Below, one piece after another: positions 1-8,722 of a stretch of 64,000 nucleotides of DNA (position 1 is the stretch's first letter; each line of letters opens with the position of its first letter). The notes under the pieces are model-generated. The model was not told the origin of the DNA. It searched no databases and saw nothing but the letters and a program-made list of their open reading frames with translations. The DNA comes from Oryzibacter oryziterrae. Its GTDB lineage: Bacteria > Pseudomonadota > Alphaproteobacteria > Rhizobiales > Pleomorphomonadaceae. Position numbers and translations under genes: made by a program. The stretch spans positions 1-64,000 of the forward strand of contig NZ_JAKJIC010000021.1 in NCBI RefSeq assembly GCF_021864535.1. Reading direction: 5' to 3'.

Positions 1-3000
1 GCTGCCGGCTCTGCGCTCGGCGGCGTCTTTGGCACGACGGCGGCGATCATCGGTCAGGCGGCCGGTGCGGTGGTCGGCGGCCTGGTCGACAACGCGCTGT
101 TCGGCGACCATTCAGCGCGCGAGATCGGCCGGTTGGCGAGTCTGGAGGTGCAGTCGTCGGACGAGGGCTCGCCGATCCCGCGCGTCTACGGCCGCATGCG
201 GCTTGCCGGCGAGGTGATCTGGGCGACGCGCTTCGAGGAGACCGCGACCACCGAGAGCGCCGGCGGCAAGGGGCAGGGGCCGAAGGTCACCACCTATTCC
301 TATTTCGCCAACTTCGCCGTCGGCATCTGCGAGGGACCGATTGCGCGCATCGGCAGAGTCTGGGCCAATGGCGAGCTGGTCGATCTCACCAAGGTGACCA
401 TGCGGGTGCATCTGGGCACCGAAGGCCAGGCGCCGGATTCGCTGATCCTCGCCAAGCAGGGCGATGTGCCCGCCTATCGCGGGCTCGCCTATGTGGTGTT
501 CGAGCAGTTTCCGCTTGAGGATTTCGGCAATGCGCTGCCGCAGTTGTCCTTCGAGGTGATCCGCCCCGTCGGGCGGCTCGAAAGCAGGATCAAGGCGGTG
601 ACGCTGATCCCGGCGGCGACAGAATTCGGCTACGCCACCACCAAGGTGACGCAGCAGGTGTCCAAGGGCATCACCGCCGCCGAGAACCGCCACGCGGCGA
701 TCGCCGGAACCGACCTTGAAGCCTCGCTCGACGAGTTGCAGGCCGTCTGCCCCAATCTTGAAAGCGTGGCGGTGGTGGTGACCTGGTTCGGCGATGATCT
801 GCGGGCGGGCAGTTGCACCATCCGCCCGAAGGTGGAGATCGCCACCAAGACCACCACCGGCTTGAGCTGGAGCGTCTCGGGTCTGACGCGGGCGACCGCC
901 GAGCTGGTGAGCCGGGTTGATGGCAAGGCGGCTTTCGGCGGCACGCCGTCCGATCAGAGCGTGGTGGAGGTGATCCGCGAACTGAAGGCGCGCGGGCTCA
1001 AGGTGACTTTCTATCCCTTCATCATGATGGACGTGCCCTCGGGCAACACGCTGCCCGATCCCTATGGCGGCACCGGTCAGCCGGTCTATCCCTGGCGCGG
1101 GCGCATCACCTGCCATCCTGCCAAGGGGCAGGGCGGCAGCGTCTGGGGCACGGCGACGGCAGCGAGCCAGATCGACGGCTTTCTCGGCGCGGCGATGCCG
1201 GGCGACTTTTCGGTGTCGGGTACGACGGTGAGCTATGGCGGTGCGCCCGACTGGGGCTATCGTCGCATGATCCTGCATTACGCCAAGCTCTGTGCGGCGG
1301 CCGGCGGCGTCGACACCTTCCTGATCGCCTCGGAATTGCGGGGGCTGACCACGGTGCGGGCGACCGGGCGGAGCTATCCCTTCGTCTCCGCGCTGGTGAC
1401 GCTGGCCGGCGAGATCAAGGCTCTTCTCGGAGCGTCGACCAAGGTGTCCTATGCCGCCGACTGGTCGGAGTGGAACGGCCATCAGGTCGACGCGGGCGAC
1501 TATGCCTTCCATCTCGATCCGCTCTGGGCCTGTGATGACGTCGACTTCGTCGGCATCGACGCCTATTTCCCGCTGTCGGACTGGCGCGATGGCGAGCATC
1601 AGGACGCTGCGCTCTATGACGGGCCGCTCGATCTCGCCTATCTCGCCGGCAATGTGGCGGGCGGGGAGGGCTATGACTGGTACTATGCCTCCAAGGCCGA
1701 TCGTCTCGCCGGCAATCGCAGCCCGATCACCGATGGGCTCGGCAAGCCCTGGCTCTATCGCACCAAGGATATCGAGGGCTGGTGGAACAACCGCCATTAC
1801 GACCGCATCGGCGGTGTGGAACAGGCAAGCCCGAGTGGCTGGCTGGCCGGGCTGAAACCGATCCGCTTCACCGAGATCGGCTGTCCGGCGGCGGATTATG
1901 GCGGCAACGAGCCCAATGTCTTCCCCGACAAGCTATCGTCGGAAGGCAAGGCGCCCTGGTTCAGCCATGGCCGCCGTGACGACGCGGCGCAGCGGCTCTA
2001 TCTCGAAGCGTTGATCGGCCATTTCGATCCGGACGCCGACGGCTTTGTGTCCGGCAACAATCCGACCTCGTCGCGCGATGGGCGGCGCATGGTGGACATC
2101 GACCGCGCCCACATCTGGACCTGGGACGCGCGACCCTTTCCCTGGTTTCCGCTCGCCACCGAAGTCTGGGCCGACGGCGGCAACTGGCAGACCGGCCATT
2201 GGCTGAACGGCCGCCTGGGCGCGGCGCCGCTGCGGGAAGTGGCGGAAAGCCTGGCAGCCAGCGCCGGTCTTGCGGGACTGGACGCGTCCGGGGTGACGGC
2301 CGTGGTTGACGGGCTGGTGATCGCCGACCGGTCGAGCGTGCGCGCCACGCTGGAACCGCTGGCCGAGGTCTTCGGCTTCGACCTCGTTGAGACCGCGACG
2401 GGTGCGAGGCTCGCCAATCGTGGCGGGCGGGTGCGCGCGGAGCTGACGCTGGACGATCTGGTCAGTGCCGACCGCAGCCCCGACCTGGAAACACGCCGGG
2501 CGCAGGACGCCGATATCCCCGGCGAAATCGCCGTCGCCTTTCTCGACGCCGAATGTGACGGACAACGCTCGTCGGTGGCCGCACGCGTCGGAGGACGGTC
2601 GCGGACGGAGGATATCGCCGTTCCGGTCATTGCGGCAGCCGCGGTGATGCAGGGAGCCGCCGAGCGGTTGATGCGCGAGCGCGAGGCGGGGCGCGAGAGC
2701 TTCGTCTTTCGCCTGTCCGCCCGGCAGACGGCGCTGGAACCGGGGGACGTGGTGCGTCTCGACACCGGCGGACGTATCGCGACACTGGCGATCACCGCCA
2801 TCGAGGATGGCGACAGCCGCAAGATCGAAGCCCGCGGCATCGATCTGCGCCTCGACCGGCGCGCTGCCAACCTGCCGCCGTCCTCGCGCATGCCGGGACT
2901 GGTGCAGGCGGTGGCGGCGCCAGTGGCGCTGGTGCTGGACCTGCCGGGTCGCTACACCGACAGCGACCCTTACCGCCCCTGGGTGGCGGCGGCCTCGACG

Positions 3001-3852
3001 CCCTGGCCGGGACGCATGACGGTGCATCAGGAGAGCGGCGGCAGCTATGTGCCGGTGGTGACGCTGACGCGGCCGGCGGTGATCGGCTCGCTGAACGCGT
3101 CACTTGGTGCCGGCCGGGTCTGGCATTTCGATGAGGCCAATGATCTGGACGTGACGCTGGTGCGCGGCACGCTGGCGAGCCGCAGTGAATCCGCGCTGCT
3201 CGCTGGCGCCAATCTGGCGGCGGTCGGCAGCATGGCCGGCGGCTGGGAGGTGATCCAGTTCCGCGATGCCAGCCTGATCGCCGAGCGGCGCTATCGCCTG
3301 AGCGGTCTGTTGCGTGGGCAAGGCGGGACCGAGCGCTTTGCCGCGAGCGGCCACGCATCCGGCAGCGACTTCGTGCTGCTCGACAAGGCGGTGCAATCGC
3401 TGCCCATCGTACGCACGCAAGTGGGTCGGGAACTGACCCTGCGCATCGGAGACGCCAAGGCGGGCATCGGCGACCCGGAACTGGTGCAGATCGCCATGAC
3501 GCCGGCTGGCGTCGGGCTCACGCCCTACGCGCCGGTGCGTCTGTCGGCAGTGCGCGACCCGACCAGCGGCGACGTGACGATCCGCTGGATCCGCCGCACG
3601 CGCACCGGCGGTGACGACTTCGACGGTTATGAGGTGGCGCTTGGCGAGGCCAGCGAGGCCTATGAGATCAAGGTCTACGACGGCGCGACCGTCAAACGGA
3701 CCCTCAATGCCTCGTCTCCATCGCTCGTCTACAGCGCCGCCGCGCAAACCAGCGACTTCGGCAGCCCGCCGGCGACGCTGGACCTCTCCGTTGCCCAGAT
3801 ATCCGAAACCATGGGGCCGGGCTGGCCCCTGAGGAGTACGCTGCATGTCTGA
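1..3852 (+). CDS. GTA baseplate/tail protein with TIM-barrel domain (5' partial)
   Basis: This is a very large tail protein of the gene transfer agent orfg15 type ('glycoside hydrolase/phage tail' family). The frame is open to base 1, and the first codons give an Ala/Gly-rich hydrophobic stretch typical of the N-terminus of this family. The true start is therefore probably only a few codons upstream, and the GTG at 70 is not the real start. Counting from base 1, a GTA TIM-barrel domain lies around codons 420-730 (GYRRMILHYAKLC, FTEIGCPAADYGG). A phage tail-hub-like region follows around codons 780-950, then beta-rich C-terminal domains. In known GTAs this protein forms part of the baseplate hub and tail tip. 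Its stop overlaps the next start (ATGTCTGA), so the genes are probably translationally coupled. The rest of the GTA cluster should lie upstream of the window. Family assignment is firm; the detailed domain limits are approximate. Confidence 0.9.
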   Translation, partial: AAGSALGGVFGTTAAIIGQAAGAVVGGLVDNALFGDHSAREIGRLASLEVQSSDEGSPIPRVYGRMRLAGEVIWATRFEETATTESAGGKGQGPKVTTYSYFANFAVGICEGPIARIGRVWANGELVDLTKVTMRVHLGTEGQAPDSLILAKQGDVPAYRGLAYVVFEQFPLEDFGNALPQLSFEVIRPVGRLESRIKAVTLIPAATEFGYATTKVTQQVSKGITAAENRHAAIAGTDLEASLDELQAVCPNLESVAVVVTWFGDDLRAGSCTIRPKVEIATKTTTGLSWSVSGLTRATAELVSRVDGKAAFGGTPSDQSVVEVIRELKARGLKVTFYPFIMMDVPSGNTLPDPYGGTGQPVYPWRGRITCHPAKGQGGSVWGTATAASQIDGFLGAAMPGDFSVSGTTVSYGGAPDWGYRRMILHYAKLCAAAGGVDTFLIASELRGLTTVRATGRSYPFVSALVTLAGEIKALLGASTKVSYAADWSEWNGHQVDAGDYAFHLDPLWACDDVDFVGIDAYFPLSDWRDGEHQDAALYDGPLDLAYLAGNVAGGEGYDWYYASKADRLAGNRSPITDGLGKPWLYRTKDIEGWWNNRHYDRIGGVEQASPSGWLAGLKPIRFTEIGCPAADYGGNEPNVFPDKLSSEGKAPWFSHGRRDDAAQRLYLEALIGHFDPDADGFVSGNNPTSSRDGRRMVDIDRAHIWTWDARPFPWFPLATEVWADGGNWQTGHWLNGRLGAAPLREVAESLAASAGLAGLDASGVTAVVDGLVIADRSSVRATLEPLAEVFGFDLVETATGARLANRGGRVRAELTLDDLVSADRSPDLETRRAQDADIPGEIAVAFLDAECDGQRSSVAARVGGRSRTEDIAVPVIAAAAVMQGAAERLMREREAGRESFVFRLSARQTALEPGDVVRLDTGGRIATLAITAIEDGDSRKIEARGIDLRLDRRAANLPPSSRMPGLVQAVAAPVALVLDLPGRYTDSDPYRPWVAAASTPWPGRMTVHQESGGSYVPVVTLTRPAVIGSLNASLGAGRVWHFDEANDLDVTLVRGTLASRSESALLAGANLAAVGSMAGGWEVIQFRDASLIAERRYRLSGLLRGQGGTERFAASGHASGSDFVLLDKAVQSLPIVRTQVGRELTLRIGDAKAGIGDPELVQIAMTPAGVGLTPYAPVRLSAVRDPTSGDVTIRWIRRTRTGGDDFDGYEVALGEASEAYEIKVYDGATVKRTLNASSPSLVYSAAAQTSDFGSPPATLDLSVAQISETMGPGWPLRSTLHV

Positions 3853-5314
3853 CACGCCCAATCTCGCGTTGCCATTGCTGGCCGCCTCGCAAGCCCAGAA
3901 GCACGTCACACACAACGAGGCGCTGGACCAACTCGACAGCCTGGTGCTGCTGAGCGTGGCGAGCCGCAGCCTGACAAGCCCTCCGTCGTCGCCTGGCGAC
4001 GGCGATCGCTATATTCCGGCTTCCGGCGCCACAGGTGCCTGGTCCGGCAAGGATGGCAAGCTGGCAGTCTATTCGGGAGGCTGGAGCTTCCTGACCCCGA
4101 ACAAGGGCTGGATCGCCTATGTGGAGGACGAGACGACGCTGGCGGTCTACAAGGGTTCGTCCTGGGGATCGCTTGGCCGGCTCGGCATCGGCACCACGCC
4201 GGACAACACCAACCGGCTGGCCGCGGCCCTGAGCGCGGCGCTGTTCACCGATCTCGGCAGCGGCCTGCAGTTCAAGCTCAACAAGTCCAATGCCGGCGAT
4301 ACCGCCTCCTATCTGTTCCAGACCGGCTGGTCGGGGAGGGCCGAGTTCGGCCTGGTGGGCGGCGATGATTTCTTGCTGAAGGTCTCGCCGGACGGTTCGG
4401 TCTGGAAGGGCGTGTTCAGTGTCGACCGCGCGACGGGCAAGGCCACGTTCGATCGCGGCAGTCTGCGAACCCAGGTGGATATCGTCACCAGCTCGGGGTC
4501 CTGGACCAAGCCGGACTGGGCGCGCATGGTGACGATCGTCTGCATCGGTGGCGGCGGTGGCGGTGCGTCCGGACGGCGCGGCGCGGCGGCGAGCGCCCGC
4601 TACGGCGGCGGCGGGGGCGGTGGAGGCGGTGTGGCCTCGGTGCAGTTTCCCGCCGACGAGCTGGCGGCCAGTCTGAGCTGCACCATCGGCGCCGGCGGCT
4701 CCGGCGCGAGCGCCGTGGCCGTGGACAATACCAACGGCAACTCCGGTGGTGCCGCCGGCAGCACGTCGGTGTCTTCGTCCGGCATCGAGATCGTCAAGGC
4801 GGGCGGCGGCTGGGGCGCGATCGGCGGCACAACCTCGGCCGGATCGGGCGGGGCCGGTGGCTATGGCGATAGCGGCGGCGGCAACTCCGGTGGTGCGGGC
4901 TCGTCCAACCCGGGGCTCGGCAACACGACGTCCAATTCCGGTGCCAACAATGCGGCCGGCAGCGGCGGAGGCGGCGGATTTCTGAGCGCTGCCGATGCGA
5001 CTGCGTCCGGCGGCATCGGCGGCATGGGCTCGCGTGTTCTCGGAGCCTCGGGAACGGCCGCGGGCGGGGCTGCCGGTGCCGTGTCGGCTGCCGGTGGGGC
5101 TGGCGCCGCCAAACTGGTGCCGCGCGGCATGGGCGGTGGTGGCGGTGGCGGCGGATCTGGCAATGCCGCAGCCACAACGGCCGGCGGCAATGGCGGCGCG
5201 GGCGGCATACCCGGTGGTGGCGGCGGCGGCGGCGGTGCCTCGACCAATGGCATGGCAAGCGGCGCCGGCGGGGTTGGCGGGCGCGGTGAAGTCTGGTTCA
5301 TATCGGTGGGGTGA
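3845..5314 (+). CDS. DUF2793 GTA/phage tail protein with glycine-rich C-terminus
   Basis: 489 aa in three parts. Residues 1-105 are a DUF2793 domain (starts MSDTPNLALPLLAASQAQKH; later GWIAYVEDE and LAVYKGSSW), a family found at the end of GTA and prophage tail clusters. Residues about 110-230 resemble a fibre spacer with an FDRG segment. Residues about 236-489 are an extreme Gly/Ala/Ser-rich repeat region with runs of up to nine glycines, ending in the short apolar tail GEVWFISVG. Glycine-rich ends of this kind occur at the receptor-binding tips of phage tail fibres, where they pack as polyglycine bundles or sandwiches. A role as the adhesin of the particle is an inference. The start overlaps the stop of the upstream gene by 8 bases. 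The encoding DNA is GGC-repetitive, which could promote slippage or length variation. Confidence 0.8.
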   Translation: MSDTPNLALPLLAASQAQKHVTHNEALDQLDSLVLLSVASRSLTSPPSSPGDGDRYIPASGATGAWSGKDGKLAVYSGGWSFLTPNKGWIAYVEDETTLAVYKGSSWGSLGRLGIGTTPDNTNRLAAALSAALFTDLGSGLQFKLNKSNAGDTASYLFQTGWSGRAEFGLVGGDDFLLKVSPDGSVWKGVFSVDRATGKATFDRGSLRTQVDIVTSSGSWTKPDWARMVTIVCIGGGGGGASGRRGAAASARYGGGGGGGGGVASVQFPADELAASLSCTIGAGGSGASAVAVDNTNGNSGGAAGSTSVSSSGIEIVKAGGGWGAIGGTTSAGSGGAGGYGDSGGGNSGGAGSSNPGLGNTTSNSGANNAAGSGGGGGFLSAADATASGGIGGMGSRVLGASGTAAGGAAGAVSAAGGAGAAKLVPRGMGGGGGGGGSGNAAATTAGGNGGAGGIPGGGGGGGGASTNGMASGAGGVGGRGEVWFISVG

Positions 5315-5318
5315 GACG

Positions 5319-5510
5319 ATGAACGACGTCAGAACCTATGCCCTGGTGGATGCCAGCGGCCTTGTCGACAACATCATTCTCTGGGACGGCAACGACGGGT
5401 GGATCGCGCCTGCAGGCCTCAGTGCGGTGCTTTGTCCCGAACAGGTGGGGCCGGGCTGGACCCGGCGCGGCGACGACTGGCTGCCGCCGCTGTCGCCCCC
5501 CGATGAATGA
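5319..5510 (+). CDS. small protein at the end of the GTA tail operon
   Basis: 63 aa starting at ATG 5319, four bases after the stop of the DUF2793 gene, with GGGGTGAG just upstream as a ribosome site. The protein begins MNDVRTYALVDASGLVDNII and ends in an acidic, proline-rich tail (WLPPLSPPDE). Short proteins reading 'YALV..G.V.NI..W' are common after tail-fibre genes in phages and rhizobial GTA-like clusters; I do not know a function. A fibre-associated or chaperone-like role is suggested only by position. It would be the last gene of the tail operon. Confidence 0.65.
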   Translation: MNDVRTYALVDASGLVDNIILWDGNDGWIAPAGLSAVLCPEQVGPGWTRRGDDWLPPLSPPDE

Positions 5511-5564
5511 CGGCAAACCCTACCGTTCATGGACGGTTCAGAAGCCTTGGGTTAGGTTGTGTCC

Positions 5565-5852
5565 ATGAAGCCGAGCATCCTCTCCCTCTCCACCTTTGTC
5601 GTGACGGTTGCCTTGATGGCAGCAACGCCGGCGTCTGCCCGTTGCCTGTCGTCCGGGCAAGCGCAGAAGGTGGTCGCCTCGGGCGCCATCTTGCGCCTGG
5701 CCGCCGTTGCCGGTGCGGTCGGCGGCGAGGTGGTGGATGCCCAGCTGTGTGAGGCGGGCAATCTGCTTGTCTACAAGCTCGCGGTGATGCGCGATGGCGG
5801 CCGTATCGAGAATGTGGTGGTCGATGCCACCTCCGGACAGCGTCTGAAGTGA
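5565..5852 (+). CDS. small periplasmic PepSY-like protein, FeuN-like
   Basis: 95 aa with an N-terminal signal peptide (MKPSILSLSTFVVTVALMAA, cleavage near TPASA-RC). The short mature domain ends DGGRIENVVVDATSGQRLK, which resembles half of a PepSY domain. ATG 5565 is preferred over the in-frame GTG at 5559 because it gives a clean signal peptide. It lies 13 bases upstream of a FeuP-type response regulator and is co-directional with regulator and kinase. In Sinorhizobium meliloti, as I recall, the essential small periplasmic protein FeuN is encoded at the head of feuNPQ and restrains the sensor FeuQ. Position, size and export all fit that role here, but orthology rests on context rather than an alignment. 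Confidence 0.75.
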   Translation: MKPSILSLSTFVVTVALMAATPASARCLSSGQAQKVVASGAILRLAAVAGAVGGEVVDAQLCEAGNLLVYKLAVMRDGGRIENVVVDATSGQRLK

Positions 5853-5865
5853 GGACCGGACAGCC

Positions 5866-6537
5866 ATGCGCATCCTGATCGTAGAGGACGACAAAGACCT
5901 CAATCGTCAGCTGGTCACCGCCTGCAAGGATGCCGGCTATGTGGTCGACAGTGCCTTCGATGGCGAGGAAGGTCACTTTCTCGGCGATACCGAACCCTAT
6001 GACGCGGTGATCCTCGACATCGGCCTGCCCAAGATCGATGGGCTGAGCGTGCTCGAAGCCTGGCGGCGCGACGGACGGCTGGTGCCGGTGCTGCTGCTGA
6101 CGGCCCGCGACCGCTGGTCGGACAAGGTGGCCGGCATCGATGCCGGTGCCGACGACTATGTGGCCAAGCCCTTCCACATGGAGGAAGTGCTGGCGCGCTT
6201 GAGGGCCCTGACGCGCCGGGCCGCCGGCCGCGCGTCCAACGAAATTCAGGTGGGGCCGGCCCGGCTCGACGTGAAGGCCGGTCGGCTGACGGTGGAGGGC
6301 AACCCCATCAAGCTGACCTCCCACGAGTTCCGCCTGATCCAGTATCTGATGCTGCACACCGACAAGGTGGTGTCGCGCACCGAACTGGTCGAGCATCTCT
6401 ATGATCAGGATTTCGATCGCGATTCCAATACGATCGAGGTGTTCGTCGGCCGCCTGCGCAAGAAGATGGGTGTCGATCTGATCGAGACTGTGCGCGGCCT
6501 CGGCTATCGTATGGTGCAGCCGGACAAGGCGCGATGA
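5866..6537 (+). CDS. feuP: OmpR-family response regulator, FeuP/PhoP-like
   Basis: 223 aa. The receiver domain spans about residues 1-115 with acidic pocket EDD near the start, phosphoacceptor D51 (AVILDIGLPKIDG) and Lys of KPFHMEE. The winged-helix Trans_reg_C domain spans about 125-220 (LTSHEFRLIQYLM, SNTIEVFVGRLRKKMG). The 'LLLTARDRWSDKVAGIDAGADDY' stretch is typical of PhoP/FeuP regulators. It overlaps the kinase start by four bases (ATGA) and follows the FeuN-like gene. In rhizobia FeuP activates cyclic glucan export (ndvA) and other envelope genes; no target gene is visible in this window. The symbol is assigned from kinase type and gene order. Confidence 0.85.
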   Translation: MRILIVEDDKDLNRQLVTACKDAGYVVDSAFDGEEGHFLGDTEPYDAVILDIGLPKIDGLSVLEAWRRDGRLVPVLLLTARDRWSDKVAGIDAGADDYVAKPFHMEEVLARLRALTRRAAGRASNEIQVGPARLDVKAGRLTVEGNPIKLTSHEFRLIQYLMLHTDKVVSRTELVEHLYDQDFDRDSNTIEVFVGRLRKKMGVDLIETVRGLGYRMVQPDKAR

Positions 6538-7907
6538 AGATGCGGCTTTCGGCCCTGTGGACGTGGCTGACCGGCTCGCTGGCGCTGCGTCTGGTTATGG
6601 CTTCGGCAATCTGGAGCGCGCTGGCGCTGGCCGCGGCCGGCTGGCTGCTCACCGAACTGCACACCGACAGCCTGATCCGCAGCTTCGACGAGCGCATCAT
6701 CGTCTATGAAAAGACGCTTGCCGGTATTGTCGCGGCCGGCGAGGACGGCGCCGCCGATCCCGGGACCATGGGCGATCCGCGCTTTGGCCGGGTGCAATCG
6801 GGCTGGTACTGGATGATCGTCGACGGCAAGACGCGCGAGACGGTGGGGGCCAGCCAGTCGCTGCTGGGCGAGACCCTCAAGCTGACGCCGCCAACCAACA
6901 ACGGCGCAGTGCAGACGGGCTTCGTGACCGATCCCTCCGGCAAGCGCCTGCGGCAGGTGACGCAACGCGTCTTCCTCTCGGGCGGCCGCATCTATGATCT
7001 CTACGTCACCGGCAACATCGACGACCTCGGCGCCGAAATCTCCATTTTCCGCTATCAGGTGCTGGGGACGCTGTCGCTGTTCGCGCTCGGCCTGCTGGTG
7101 GCGACCTATGTGCAGGTGAAGTTCGGCCTGAGGCCGCTGGCGACCCTCGGCAAGGGCCTCGCCGACATCCGCCAGGGGCGGGCGCAAAGGCTGGAAGGCA
7201 AGCTGCCGCGGGAAATCGCCCCGCTCGGCAAGGAGCTGAACGCGCTGATCGACACCAACAGCGCCATCGTCGAGCGGTCGCGCACCCAGGTGGGCAATCT
7301 GGCCCATGCGCTGAAGACGCCGCTGGCTGTGGTGCTCAACGAGGCGCGTGCCGACGGCGGTCCTCTGGCCGGCAAGGTGATCGAACAGGCGGAAGTGATG
7401 CGCTCGGAAATCGATCGCTATCTCGACCGTGCCCGCCTTGCGGCAGACCGTAAGGTGATGGGAACGACGGCGGAAGTTGCACGCTCCCTGGAGAGCCTCG
7501 CCAAGGTGTTGCGTCGCGCCTATCCCAACCGCGCCATTTCGGTGACGGCGGCGGAAGGCGTGAAGGCCCGCATCGAACGGCGCGACCTCGAGGAAGTGGT
7601 CGGCAATCTGATGGACAACGCCTGCAAATACGGCCGGGAGCAGGTGTCGGTGCATCTGGAAGCCGGGCCGAGCGACCGCGATCGGCCCATGGTGCGGATC
7701 GTGGTTGAGGATGACGGCCCCGGCCTCGAGCCGGAGCAATATGCGGCGGTGCTGGGACGGGGAAAGCGCCTCGACGAAAGCCTGCCCGGCTCCGGCATGG
7801 GATTGGCGATCGTGGCCGAGATTGTCGAGACCTATGGCGGGTCCATAGACCTCGGTGCATCGGTGTCCGGCGGCCTGTCGGTCGCGGTGCGGTTGCCACG
7901 GAGTTGA
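6534..7907 (+). CDS. feuQ: sensor histidine kinase, FeuQ/PhoQ-like
   Basis: 457 aa inner-membrane kinase. TM1 lies about residues 17-42, a periplasmic sensor domain about 43-165, and TM2 about 172-193, followed by a HAMP-like linker. The H-box carries H258 (VGNLAHALKTPLAVV), the 'GNLAHxLKTPLAV' form shared by PhoQ and FeuQ kinases. The HATPase_c domain spans about 340-457 with N box (VVGNLMDNACKYG), G1 (VEDDGPGL) and G2 (LPGSGMGLAI). It starts within the last codons of the regulator gene. The periplasmic domain is the expected contact site for the FeuN-like protein encoded upstream. Confidence 0.85.
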   Translation: MKMRLSALWTWLTGSLALRLVMASAIWSALALAAAGWLLTELHTDSLIRSFDERIIVYEKTLAGIVAAGEDGAADPGTMGDPRFGRVQSGWYWMIVDGKTRETVGASQSLLGETLKLTPPTNNGAVQTGFVTDPSGKRLRQVTQRVFLSGGRIYDLYVTGNIDDLGAEISIFRYQVLGTLSLFALGLLVATYVQVKFGLRPLATLGKGLADIRQGRAQRLEGKLPREIAPLGKELNALIDTNSAIVERSRTQVGNLAHALKTPLAVVLNEARADGGPLAGKVIEQAEVMRSEIDRYLDRARLAADRKVMGTTAEVARSLESLAKVLRRAYPNRAISVTAAEGVKARIERRDLEEVVGNLMDNACKYGREQVSVHLEAGPSDRDRPMVRIVVEDDGPGLEPEQYAAVLGRGKRLDESLPGSGMGLAIVAEIVETYGGSIDLGASVSGGLSVAVRLPRS

Positions 7908-7982
7908 AGGCGGTATTCGCTTCCTGCTTTCGCAACGAGGCTGGATGCGTCAAACAGGGACGGAACGGTAGCGTAACGGTGG

Positions 7983-8024
7983 TTGAGTTCTCAATTCAGC
8001 CATGGTTTCAGTTTACTAGAACTC
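7983..8024. other. inverted repeat upstream of the glycine-zipper lipoprotein gene
   Basis: GAGTTCT at 7985-7991 is the reverse complement of AGAACTC at 8018-8024, with a 26-base spacer. It lies between feuQ and the lipoprotein gene. It has no T tract, so it is more likely a regulator site or a 5' UTR hairpin than a terminator. No known regulator is assigned. Confidence 0.35.
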
Positions 8025-8091
8025 TCAATGACTAGACTGAGCGATTCGCTTCGGCCGAATTGCGATGATTTTGTGGAGACGGGATCTTATC

Positions 8092-8556
8092 ATGCTGAAG
8101 AAACTTGTTGTTGCGACGCTGGTTGCCTCGACCCTTGCTGGTTGCGCGTCCGATCCGACCATGGGTCAGAAGTCGTCGCTCGGCACGCTGGTCGGCGCCG
8201 TTGGTGGTGCTGCTCTGGGTTCGCGCTTCGGCCAGGGTTCGGGCAAGGTTGCCGCCATGGCTGCCGGCGCTCTGGTTGGCGGTTTCATCGGCAATCAGAT
8301 CGGTGCGCGCATGGACGCGCAGGACCAGCAGTATAACTATGCCGCCAGCGTCAACGCCCTGAACAGCGGCAACGTGCAGCAGTGGCAGAACCCGCAGACC
8401 GGTGTCTATGGCACCGTGCAGCCGGGTCCGGCACAGATGGTCAACAACCAACAGTGCCGCCAGTATACCAACACGATCTACATCGACGGCCAGCCGCAGG
8501 TTGCCCGTGGCACGGCTTGTCGCAACTACGACGGCAGCTGGCAGGTTGTGAACTGA
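8092..8556 (+). CDS. glycine-zipper outer-membrane lipoprotein (17 kDa surface antigen family)
   Basis: 154 aa lipoprotein. The signal sequence ends in lipobox LAGC with the acylated Cys at residue 18. A glycine-zipper segment follows (LVGAVGGAALGSRFGQG, AALVGGFIGNQIGARMD in outline), as in the Rickettsia 17 kDa antigen / SlyB-like proteins. The C-terminal half carries a conserved RT0821/Lpp0805-type domain with two cysteines (NQQCRQY, GTACRNYDG) that may form a disulfide. The ATG at 8092 is used because the longer frame from 8065 would bury the signal peptide. The gene is monocistronic, with a strong terminator directly downstream. Likely role is envelope integrity at the outer membrane; the exact function is unknown. 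Confidence 0.85.
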   Translation: MLKKLVVATLVASTLAGCASDPTMGQKSSLGTLVGAVGGAALGSRFGQGSGKVAAMAAGALVGGFIGNQIGARMDAQDQQYNYAASVNALNSGNVQQWQNPQTGVYGTVQPGPAQMVNNQQCRQYTNTIYIDGQPQVARGTACRNYDGSWQVVN

Positions 8557-8591
8557 GCGCCAGTTCACAAGTCTAGCCCGTGAATGCAAGG

Positions 8592-8622
8592 AAAAGCCGG
8601 TCCTATGAGGGCCGGCTTTTTC
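8592..8622 (+). terminator. Rho-independent terminator of the lipoprotein gene
   Basis: The stem AAAAGCCGG pairs with CCGGCTTTT, extended inward by T-G and two C-G pairs around the loop TATGA, and runs into a T tract. It lies 36 bases after the lipoprotein stop. Confidence 0.85.
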
Positions 8623-8722
8623 ATTATGTCATCCTGACGGGCTGTCCTTACGATTCGTAAACCATTGAGAAGGCAAGATATACTTGAGTTATCGGATAAC
8701 CTTCTCACAAGGATGTTGAGGC

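Noticed and set aside
112-1797. 561-codon minus-strand frame opposite the GTA baseplate gene
   Set aside because: High-GC antisense shadow; low-complexity His/Arg/Gly composition and no ribosome site.
4550-5280. GGC-rich repetitive DNA as a possible satellite or CRISPR-like array
   Set aside because: It is in frame and encodes the glycine-rich end of the DUF2793 protein; there are no regular repeats and spacers.
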